Source: GCA-2684655 sp051278165 (GTDB lineage Bacteria; Planctomycetota; UBA1135; UBA2386). From it: DNA of 20,720 bases. Shown one piece after another: positions 14,492 to 20,720 of this stretch. Position 1 is the stretch's first letter. Each line of letters begins with the position of its first letter. The DNA lies in the NCBI GenBank assembly GCA_051278165.1, contig JBNMNW010000076.1, positions 1-20,720 of the forward strand, read 5' to 3'. Below the pieces are notes generated by a model. It did no database searches, was not told the DNA's origin, and worked only from the letters and a program-made list of their open reading frames with translations. The position numbers were made by a program, and so were the translations under genes.

Positions 14492-15088
14492 GTGAGCGCC
14501 GCCAACAACAAGTTCGCTTCGCAACGCCCGCGTCTCGGCGTGCTACTCAGCGGTACCGGCCGCACGCTGCAGAACCTTCTGGATCGCATCGACTCCGGCC
14601 ACCTGCAAGCTTGTGTCGCCGGCGTCGCGAGCGATCGTGACGATGCGTTTGGCTTGCAGCGTGCCATGGATCACGGCATTGAGACGCGCACGTTGCGTGA
14701 GCCATCCGCGATCTGGTCGTGGATTCACGAACTCGATTGCGACTTGGTGCTGTTGTGCGGCTACTTCCGCTTGCTGCCAATCATCCCGGACTTCGAAGGT
14801 CGCGTGCTCAACATCCATCCGTCGTTGCTGCCCGAGTTTGGCGGCAAGGGCATGTATGGCGAGAGAGTGCATGCCGCAGTGCTCAGAGCCGGGCGCCAGG
14901 AAAGCGGCTGCACCGTGCACCTGTGCAATAACCACTACGATGAAGGCCGTGTCCTGATTCAGGCGCGTGTTCCAGTGTTGCCTGGGGATACGCCGCAGAG
15001 TCTCGGTGTGCGCACCTTCCAAGCTGAGTGCGAGGCCTACCCTGCGGCCATCAACATGCGCTGGCAAGAGATCCTGCGCGGCGACTAG
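14492..15088 (+). CDS. purN: PurN, phosphoribosylglycinamide formyltransferase
   Basis: The 198-residue product transfers a formyl group from 10-formyl-THF to GAR in purine synthesis. It has GVLLSGTGRTLQNLLDRI (16-33) for phosphate binding and the catalytic residues Asn107 and His109 in LNIHPSLLP and Asp150 in HYDEGRVLIQ. Length is normal for the family. The GTG at 14492 is the plausible start because the glycine-rich strand begins at residue 15, but it lies inside the tandem repeat and has no Shine-Dalgarno sequence. GGKGMYGERVH replaces the more common PGLHTHRQ-type segment, a known variant in the wider family. No other de novo purine gene is in the window. Confidence 0.93.
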   Translation: MSAANNKFASQRPRLGVLLSGTGRTLQNLLDRIDSGHLQACVAGVASDRDDAFGLQRAMDHGIETRTLREPSAIWSWIHELDCDLVLLCGYFRLLPIIPDFEGRVLNIHPSLLPEFGGKGMYGERVHAAVLRAGRQESGCTVHLCNNHYDEGRVLIQARVPVLPGDTPQSLGVRTFQAECEAYPAAINMRWQEILRGD

Positions 15089-15140
15089 CGGTCACGACCC
15101 GGCGGTCGCCGCTGGTTCTAATAGGTCGCTTGCTCGAGCC

Positions 15141-15170
15141 AGACGTCGACAGATCATCAGGCCGACGTCT
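15141..15170. terminator. Inverted repeat between convergent purN and permease genes
   Basis: AGACGTCG (15141-15148) and CGACGTCT (15163-15170) form a perfect 8-bp stem around a 14-base loop. The structure spans the permease stop codon (15157-15159) and lies 52 bases after purN, so it could end transcripts from either side. There is no U-run, so Rho-independent action is uncertain. Confidence 0.4.
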
Positions 15171-16155
15171 TGCGGCGCGCGGTGCGGAACGCGACCCATC
15201 GACGCAGCAACTCGTCGAAGGCAGCGCCGATCAAAATCACCGCGCCGACCACCGCGAACTCAAGCTGGTTGCTGTTGGCGACCAGGTTGATCGTATTGGA
15301 CAGCAACTGCATCAGGGCCGCCCCGAGCACGACGCCCAGTACCAGGCCTTCGCCGCCGCGCAGCGCGACACCACCAAGCACGGCACCGGCGATGGCGTAC
15401 AGTTCGTAGAAGTTGCCGAAGTTCGACGCCTGCGCTGAGTTGACGTCAAGCACGAACAAGCAGCCACCCAGGCCGGCAAGCAACGAGCACGCGACGTAAG
15501 CTAAGACCGTCAGGCGGCCGGTCGGCACGCCGGCGAACCGCGCCGCTTCTTCGTTGCGACCGAGCGCGAACAGGTGGCGCCCCCACACGGTGCGTTGCCA
15601 GATTAGGCCGGTGACAATCGCAACCACCGCCAACACACACAGCGGTGCGGGCAGTCCGAAGCTGTCGGTGATCGGGATCTTACCAGTCGCCAACCAACGC
15701 AAGCCTTCGCCGGCATCGCCGAGTCCCATGGTCTGGTCGCCGGTGAAGTTGCGCATCAACCCGCGGTAGATCAAGAGTCCGCACAGCGTCACCACGAAGG
15801 GCTGCAGGCGTAGCCCCACCACCAGAAATCCGTGCCACAAGCCGATCGCTGCGCACAGCAACAGCACGATCGGCAAGGCAATCCAGCCCGGCAAGCCGCA
15901 TGAACCGAGTAGCCACGGCAGGACGCAGCCTGAGACACAGACCACGGAGCCGATCGACAGATCGATGCCGCCGGTGACGATTACGAACGCGGCTGCAATG
16001 CTGAGCACGCCGAACATGCCGAGGCGCCGCAGCAGGTTCTCGAGGTTGTAGGCAGACAGGAACGGGAAGTTGCCGGAGACGGAGTCATACGACAGCCATG
16101 TCGTGACCATCGCGACGACCAGAATCAGACCAGCGATCCCCAATAGCTTGTTCAT
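15157..16155 (-). CDS. Sugar-type ABC transporter permease (RbsC-like)
   Basis: The 332-residue product is a polytopic membrane protein of the RbsC/AraH branched family with about 8-10 hydrophobic segments. Family landmarks are FVIVTGGIDLSIGSVV near residue 60, the FALGRNEEAARFAGVP coupling segment, and the conserved C-terminal run AIAGAVLGGVALRGGEGLVLG. It forms the channel for the substrate delivered by the binding lipoprotein. Its ATG (16153-16155) overlaps the TGA of the ATPase gene as ATGA. It is the last gene of the four-gene operon. Confidence 0.93.
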   Translation of the reverse strand: MNKLLGIAGLILVVAMVTTWLSYDSVSGNFPFLSAYNLENLLRRLGMFGVLSIAAAFVIVTGGIDLSIGSVVCVSGCVLPWLLGSCGLPGWIALPIVLLLCAAIGLWHGFLVVGLRLQPFVVTLCGLLIYRGLMRNFTGDQTMGLGDAGEGLRWLATGKIPITDSFGLPAPLCVLAVVAIVTGLIWQRTVWGRHLFALGRNEEAARFAGVPTGRLTVLAYVACSLLAGLGGCLFVLDVNSAQASNFGNFYELYAIAGAVLGGVALRGGEGLVLGVVLGAALMQLLSNTINLVANSNQLEFAVVGAVILIGAAFDELLRRWVAFRTARRKTSA

Positions 16156-17654
16156 GAGACCGTCGCTCCTGTCGCTAACAACATGATGTTCTTCTCCGTC
16201 AGTTCCTCGCCCGACACTTCGCCGCGGATCTCACCATCGCGCATCACAAGCACGCGATCTGCAAGCAGCAGCACTTCTTCCAGTTCGGAACTAACGAACA
16301 ACACGGCAAGTCCTGACTGTGCCAATTCGTCGAGACGGCGGTAGATCTCGGCGCGCGCGCCGACATCTACACCGCGTGTGGGTTCATCGAGCAGCAGCAC
16401 GCGCGGCTTCGCTGCCAGCCATTTGCCGAGCACGATCTTCTGTTGGTTGCCACCCGACAACGAACCGGCCATCTGGTCGCTATCACGGCAGGCGATGCCA
16501 AGGTCCGCGATGCTGCTTGCGGCTAGTTCCGCTTGGTAGCCGCGATCGAGCCACCAACCGAGTCGGTGAATCGTTGGCAGCGACAGGTTCTCGGCGACCG
16601 ACATGCTGAGCACGAGACCTTCGCTCTTGCGGTCTTCGGGCAGCAAGGCGACACCCGCAGCGACCGCCTTGCGCGGGTCGGCGCCCGGCAGAGACACGCC
16701 CGCAACGTCAACTGTGCCAGCCAATCGAGTGTCGACGCCAAACATGGCGCGCAACAACTCGCTGCGCCCGGCACCGAGCAAGCCGGCGATGGCAACCACT
16801 TCGCCGCGTCGAACCGTCAGGTCGACTGAGGCCTTGGGGTAGGTGCGCGTTCGCAGGCCTCGGACTTCGATCGCCACGTCACCGGGCGCGTGGGGTTGGC
16901 GCCTGGCACCGCTGATTTCGCGGCCAACCATCAACTGCACCAGCGTGTCGTGACTGATCTGTTCACGGGTCAACTCGCCGCTATTGCGACCATCGCGCAG
17001 ACCGACGACGCAGTCGGCAAGCACTCCGATCTCCGCCAAGCGGTGCGTGATGTAGATCACAGCGATGTTCGTTTGCTGCAGCTCGCGCACCACCTGAAAC
17101 AAACGCTCGACCTCGACCTGCGTCAGGCTCGACGTGGGCTCGTCCATGATGATCACGCGCGCCTGCGAACGCAGCGCGCGGGCGATCTCCAGCATTTGTC
17201 GTTGGCCGGGCCGCAGTGCCGAAACCAAGGTCTGCGGATCGATGTCGAGGCCAAGCCGAGACAGCCACTCGCGGGTGCTCGCCGCCATCTCGCGCTCGCG
17301 TAGGAACGGACCGCGACGCAGTTCCGCCCCCAAGAACATCGCTCCCGACACCGTCAAGTTGTCGCAGAGATTGAGTTCTTGATGGATCAAGGCAATGCCG
17401 CGATGCAGAGCATCCAGCGGCGACGTCAACGAAACTGGCTCGCCGTGCAGTTCGACCGTGCCCGAGTCGGGACGGTGCAAGCCAGCGAGGATCTTCATCA
17501 AGGTGCTCTTACCCGCACCGTTCTCGCCGACGACCGCAACGACTTCGCCGCCGCGCGCCTCAAACGAGACGTCGTCAAGTGCCAGCACGCCAGGGAACGC
17601 CAAGCTGACGCCGCGCGCGCTGAGGAACACCTTGCTGGTGGCCGAGCTAGCCAC
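16152..17654 (-). CDS. Sugar-type ABC transporter ATPase with two ABC domains (RbsA-like)
   Basis: The 500-residue product has two nucleotide-binding domains in the RbsA/MglA/XylG pattern. The first is complete: Walker A GENGAGKST (43-51), signature LRPGQRQ, Walker B VIIMDEPTSSLT. The second has the degenerate Walker A typical of these proteins (GLLGAGRSE), signature LSGGNQQ, and Walker B VLLLDEPTRGVDVG. It powers import through the adjacent permease. The start is GTG at 17652-17654, three bases after the stop of the binding-protein gene. The substrate cannot be told from the ATPase. Confidence 0.95.
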   Translation of the reverse strand: MASSATSKVFLSARGVSLAFPGVLALDDVSFEARGGEVVAVVGENGAGKSTLMKILAGLHRPDSGTVELHGEPVSLTSPLDALHRGIALIHQELNLCDNLTVSGAMFLGAELRRGPFLREREMAASTREWLSRLGLDIDPQTLVSALRPGQRQMLEIARALRSQARVIIMDEPTSSLTQVEVERLFQVVRELQQTNIAVIYITHRLAEIGVLADCVVGLRDGRNSGELTREQISHDTLVQLMVGREISGARRQPHAPGDVAIEVRGLRTRTYPKASVDLTVRRGEVVAIAGLLGAGRSELLRAMFGVDTRLAGTVDVAGVSLPGADPRKAVAAGVALLPEDRKSEGLVLSMSVAENLSLPTIHRLGWWLDRGYQAELAASSIADLGIACRDSDQMAGSLSGGNQQKIVLGKWLAAKPRVLLLDEPTRGVDVGARAEIYRRLDELAQSGLAVLFVSSELEEVLLLADRVLVMRDGEIRGEVSGEELTEKNIMLLATGATVS

Positions 17655-17657
17655 GCG

Positions 17658-18755
17658 CTATCTGCCGAGCTTCTGCTTTAAGTCAGCCCAGTACGCATCG
17701 ACGTTGTCTTTGCGGATCTGGCGAGCAGGGACCACGATCACGCCGCTCTCAGGCAGTAGCGCTTGGCGTTTTTGCTCGTCCGGCTCCTGCGCAAGTTTGG
17801 CGAGCAGCTGCACGGATTGGCGCCCATACTCATAAGGGTTCTGCACGACGGTGCCGTAGACCGTGCCATCCTGGATGCCTTGCAGCGTGCCTTCATCCTC
17901 GTCGAAGCCGATGATCTTGATCTGGTCCAGGCGACCGGCATCCTTGATCGCATCGACGATGATCGGCGGCTCGTACGCGAACAAGCCCACCATGCCCTTG
18001 AGATCCGACCACCGCGTTAACCAATCCTGGACTATGTTCTTGGTCGTGTGCGGGAAGAAGCTGTCGGTCGACGTGGCGCGGATCTCCCACTTATCGTTCT
18101 TCAACACCGCGTCGGCCTTGTCGAAGCGCGTCTTGTCGCGCTCGCGACCGAGCAGGTAGTCGATCAATCCTTGTCGACGATGGCGTGCGTTGTCTTGATC
18201 GAGAGTGCCAACGATGATGCAGATTGGGCCACCATCCGGCAGCGCTTCTTCGACTAGTTGGCCACACATGCGACCAGCTTCATAATTCTCGACGCCGATG
18301 AAGCAAAGCCGTTCGCTCTTAGGCGCGTCAGAATCGTGCGTGATCAGGTCGCAGCGCTTGCTGATGCCATCCAGCAAGCGCGTCATGTTGTCCGGATCCT
18401 TGGGGCTAACGGCAATGCCCGAAACGCCAGAAGCGACCAGGTCTTCGAGGTAGCGTTTCTGCTCCTCGGCGGTGCCGTTCGGCGGCATGCGCACGATGAC
18501 TTCGACGTCATTGGCCTTGGCGGCAGCTTGTGCGCCAGCTTCGGCAATCGCCCAGAACTCGACGGCACAGTTGGTAACGAACCCCACCCGCGGCTTGGTG
18601 GGGTCACCACCATTGCCGTCAGATGTTTTGCCGCCCGACGAATTGCCGCCGGACGATTTGCCGCCGGACGAATTGCCGCCGGATGATTCGCCGCCACAAC
18701 CAACGAGGGACGCTGCCAGAGCAGCAAGAAGCAGAATGCATGAACGTCGCAACAT
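17658..18755 (-). CDS. Sugar-type ABC substrate-binding lipoprotein (RbsB-like)
   Basis: The 365-residue product has a lipoprotein signal ending LVGC (Cys20), so it is anchored to a membrane. Residues 21-50 are a Ser/Gly/Lys/Asn linker built from a 15-bp DNA repeat. The rest is a type-1 periplasmic binding protein (Peripla_BP_4 group): PRVGFVTNCAVEFWAIAEAG, VSGIAVSPKDPDN, LITHDSDAPKSERLCFIG and IKIIGFDEDEGTLQGIQDG. These are RbsB-like, pointing to a sugar or related compound. A GGAG six bases before the ATG is the only clear Shine-Dalgarno sequence I found. It lies 16 bp after the SDR gene and 3 bp before the ATPase gene. Confidence 0.92.
   Translation of the reverse strand: MLRRSCILLLAALAASLVGCGGESSGGNSSGGKSSGGNSSGGKTSDGNGGDPTKPRVGFVTNCAVEFWAIAEAGAQAAAKANDVEVIVRMPPNGTAEEQKRYLEDLVASGVSGIAVSPKDPDNMTRLLDGISKRCDLITHDSDAPKSERLCFIGVENYEAGRMCGQLVEEALPDGGPICIIVGTLDQDNARHRRQGLIDYLLGRERDKTRFDKADAVLKNDKWEIRATSTDSFFPHTTKNIVQDWLTRWSDLKGMVGLFAYEPPIIVDAIKDAGRLDQIKIIGFDEDEGTLQGIQDGTVYGTVVQNPYEYGRQSVQLLAKLAQEPDEQKRQALLPESGVIVVPARQIRKDNVDAYWADLKQKLGR
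18612..18686 (-). repeat. 15-bp tandem repeat coding for lipoprotein linker
   Basis: Five 15-bp copies (typical ATTGCCGCCGGACGA on the plus strand), the first more diverged, encode SSGGN and SSGGK units in the flexible linker just after the lipidated cysteine of the binding protein. The copies stay in frame, so changes in copy number would lengthen or shorten the tether without breaking the gene. Confidence 0.88.
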
Positions 18756-18771
18756 GGGGATCTCCGGGGGA

Positions 18772-19596
18772 CTAGCCGACCGTCATGCCACCGTTGACGG
18801 CGACATCTTGACCAGTGATAAACGATGCCTGTTGGCTGGCGAGGAACGCGATGATGCCGCCAATATCGCCGGGCACACCCCAGCGTTTCATTGGGATCAA
18901 CGCCTCGTAACCGTCCTTCAGGGCCTTGGGGTCCTTGGCGTGGCGTTCGACCGGGATCCAGCCAGGTGAGACCATGTTGACGGTGATGTGCCATGGCGCC
19001 AACTCACTCGCCATGCTGCGGGTCCAACCAGCCTGCGCCCCCTTGGCGGCAACGTAGGGTGAGAAGTTCGGGACACCGCGACGGAAGACTTCGCTGCCGA
19101 TGTTGATGATGCGCCCGAACTTCTTCTGCTTCATGCGCGGCAACATCGCTCGCGTGATCAAGAACGGCGACTTAACGAAGAAGTCGAGCATCTGCTGATG
19201 GAAGGCCCAATCGTACTTCTCGATCGGCATCTGCGGTTGATCCGGCGTCGCGTTGAGCACGGCGATGTCGGGCGGGCCCAAGCGCTTGGTGGTCTCGTCG
19301 ATCAGCCTCTGGACCTGTTTTTCACTGGTGACATCGGCGCGGATCATCACCGCCTCAATGTCGCGCGAGCGAACTTCTTCGAGGGTGCGCTCGGCCTGCT
19401 CTTTGCCGTTGTAATAGTTGATGACGACTTTGGCACCGGCCTCGCCGAGAGCGATGGCCATGGCTTTGCCAAGGCCCTTGCTGCTACCGGTCACAATCGC
19501 CGTGTGACCAACCAGCGATGGGGAGCGTGGCTCGATGTCGAGCACCGGTTTGCGAGAACGAGAACGAGAACGCGTCGGCGTAGCAGTCTTCTTCAT
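18772..19596 (-). CDS. SDR family oxidoreductase
   Basis: The 274-residue product is a classical short-chain dehydrogenase/reductase: TGSSKGLG (36-43) binds NAD(P), LNAT (114-117) stands in for the NNAG motif, and the catalytic residues are Ser168 (NIGSEV), Tyr181 and Lys185 (YVAAKGA). The end, ASFITGQDVAVNGGMTVG, is typical of FabG-like and sugar-dehydrogenase members. A 30-residue basic N-terminal extension contains RSRSRSR from three copies of a 6-bp repeat (19554-19571). As the first gene of an operon with a sugar-type ABC importer, it probably oxidises the imported compound. FabG itself is less likely in this setting. Confidence 0.9.
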   Translation of the reverse strand: MKKTATPTRSRSRSRKPVLDIEPRSPSLVGHTAIVTGSSKGLGKAMAIALGEAGAKVVINYYNGKEQAERTLEEVRSRDIEAVMIRADVTSEKQVQRLIDETTKRLGPPDIAVLNATPDQPQMPIEKYDWAFHQQMLDFFVKSPFLITRAMLPRMKQKKFGRIINIGSEVFRRGVPNFSPYVAAKGAQAGWTRSMASELAPWHITVNMVSPGWIPVERHAKDPKALKDGYEALIPMKRWGVPGDIGGIIAFLASQQASFITGQDVAVNGGMTVG

Positions 19597-19663
19597 AGGA
19601 TCGAGATGCGAACGCTACCGGGTTGCCGCCGTAGTAGCGACCATCTACAACGGAGCCGTGGCC

Positions 19664-20720
19664 ATGCTTCGCCTGCACCCCTTGCTTCTCGCTCCTACCT
19701 GGGCAAACCAAGTGCTTCAGTTTCCTCCATTGCTCGTTGGCCTGTTGATGCTGGTCGTGTTGGCGCCAGCCGCATCCGCCCAGAACGGTTCACCCGGCCC
19801 CGACGAGATGCCAATGGCCGAGCGCTTCGACCACTGGGCGTGGCAGCCGCTGCGCGCGGTCACGCCGCCGGCAGCCAGGCACCCGGTTGATGGCTTTGTC
19901 ACAGCAAGGCTGGACGCCGTCGGGTTGCTACCGGCGCCGCTGGCCAAGCCGCACGAACAACTGCGACGCTTGTGGTTCGACTTGGTCGGGTTGCCGCCGA
20001 CTCAGGAGGCGCTCCAGAGGTTTGGTGAGCGGCCAAGCGATGCCGCTTATCTGCTCGAAGTGGACCAACTGCTCGCATCGCCTCAGTTCGGCGAGCGATG
20101 GGCTCGCCATTGGCTCGACCTGATGCGCTACAGCGAGACGCTTGGCCACGAGTTTGACTTCGAGATCCCCAATGCCTGGCGCTACCGCGACTATGTGATT
20201 CGCGCGCTCAATCAGGACTTGCCGTACGACCAGTTTATACGCGAACACATTGCTGGAGATTTGCTGCTCGAACCGCGTCGCGACGAGCACGGCAACAACG
20301 AAAGCGTGCAGGCAACCGCGTCGTGGTGGTTCGTCGAGCAGACGCATTCGCCAGTCGATTCGATGCAGCACCAAGCGGATCGTATCGACAACCAGATCGA
20401 CGTGTTCGGCAAGGCCTTCCTCGGCATGACCGTCGCCTGCGCGCGTTGCCACGACCATAAGTTCGATGCGATCCCAACCAGCGACTACTACTCGCTGTTT
20501 GGCTTCGTGCAGAGTTCGCGCTACGTGCAGGCATCGCTCAAGGAAGTGCCGCCGGAATCCGAAGCCTACCAAACCGCGCTAACGCGCCAGCGCGAGCTCA
20601 GCAGCCTGTGGTTGCCAGATGCCGCTGCGACAACAAGCGGCGTCACGTTCCGTGCTGAAGATGTAGTCATTGCCGACGCCAGTGACCACAAACGCGAACA
20701 GGACGGCAGTCAGCTGTCGA
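19664..20720 (+). CDS. DUF1549 (planctomycete-type) protein, 5' part
   Basis: The frame is open from the ATG at 19664 to the window edge: 352 codons, so the 3' end is missing. Residues 1-40 look like a long signal peptide ending APAASAQ. HWAWQPL (57-63) and the DGFVTARLDAVGL segment lead into the DUF1549 signature RRLWFDLVGLPPTQEALQRF (101-120), then QFGERWARHWLDLMRYSET and the haem-like motif CARCHDHKFD (Cys259, Cys262, His263). The usual N-terminal cytochrome-type domain (PSCyt1) is absent, so the protein is of the short type. A DUF1553 domain would be expected past the window edge. Function is unknown; such proteins are abundant and exported in Planctomycetota, often near sulfatases. The frame is open upstream too (GTG at 19658), so the exact start is uncertain. 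Confidence 0.88.
   Translation, partial: MLRLHPLLLAPTWANQVLQFPPLLVGLLMLVVLAPAASAQNGSPGPDEMPMAERFDHWAWQPLRAVTPPAARHPVDGFVTARLDAVGLLPAPLAKPHEQLRRLWFDLVGLPPTQEALQRFGERPSDAAYLLEVDQLLASPQFGERWARHWLDLMRYSETLGHEFDFEIPNAWRYRDYVIRALNQDLPYDQFIREHIAGDLLLEPRRDEHGNNESVQATASWWFVEQTHSPVDSMQHQADRIDNQIDVFGKAFLGMTVACARCHDHKFDAIPTSDYYSLFGFVQSSRYVQASLKEVPPESEAYQTALTRQRELSSLWLPDAAATTSGVTFRAEDVVIADASDHKREQDGSQLS

Overview
The window looks like chromosomal DNA of a member of the Planctomycetota. Three things point there. A DUF1549-type protein with the CARCHDHKFD motif sits at the right edge. A DUF3299-like protein and a CAP-domain secreted protein sit at the left. Two adjacent secreted propeller proteins share a terminal beta-domain of a kind I associate with planctomycete surface proteins. 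The DNA is GC-rich, genes are closely spaced, and almost no start codon has a clear Shine-Dalgarno sequence. I see no rRNA, tRNA, CRISPR array, transposase or prophage gene. Assignment to the phylum is inference from gene content.

Left part (1-3865, minus strand): three hairpin-forming tandem repeats, a DUF3299-like protein, a secreted CAP/SCP protein, and a fused sugar kinase plus sugar-phosphate nucleotidylyltransferase. The fusion is divergent from a Gfo/Idh/MocA oxidoreductase (3913-5097, plus). Next, on the minus strand, come ribD (riboflavin synthesis) and miaB (tRNA methylthiolation), which overlap by GTGA. The longest stretch without an intact gene follows (7700-8403); it holds a broken reading frame and two adjacent inverted repeats.

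Middle part (8404-15088, plus strand): a secreted protein with six calcium-loop repeats, a secreted kelch protein, a LON-substrate-binding-domain protein with an SPQ-repeat tail, a NadR-like P-loop ATPase, a purine nucleoside phosphorylase homologue that has lost most of its catalytic residues, and purN. Right part (15157-19596, minus strand): a tight operon of an SDR dehydrogenase, a sugar-type binding lipoprotein, a double-ABC ATPase and a permease. It is the transport and oxidation module for an unidentified substrate. The right edge (19664 onward, plus) is the 5' part of a DUF1549 protein.

The most notable observations are: (i) the kinase-nucleotidylyltransferase fusion, which could turn a free sugar or uronic acid into its NDP-sugar in one polypeptide; (ii) the PNP-fold protein without PNP active-site residues, next to a P-loop ATPase and purN; (iii) the two neighbouring propellers with the same domain at opposite ends; and (iv) short tandem repeats, unrelated in sequence but mostly 14-16 nt in period, at gene junctions, in one case spanning the stop of one gene and reaching the start of the next.
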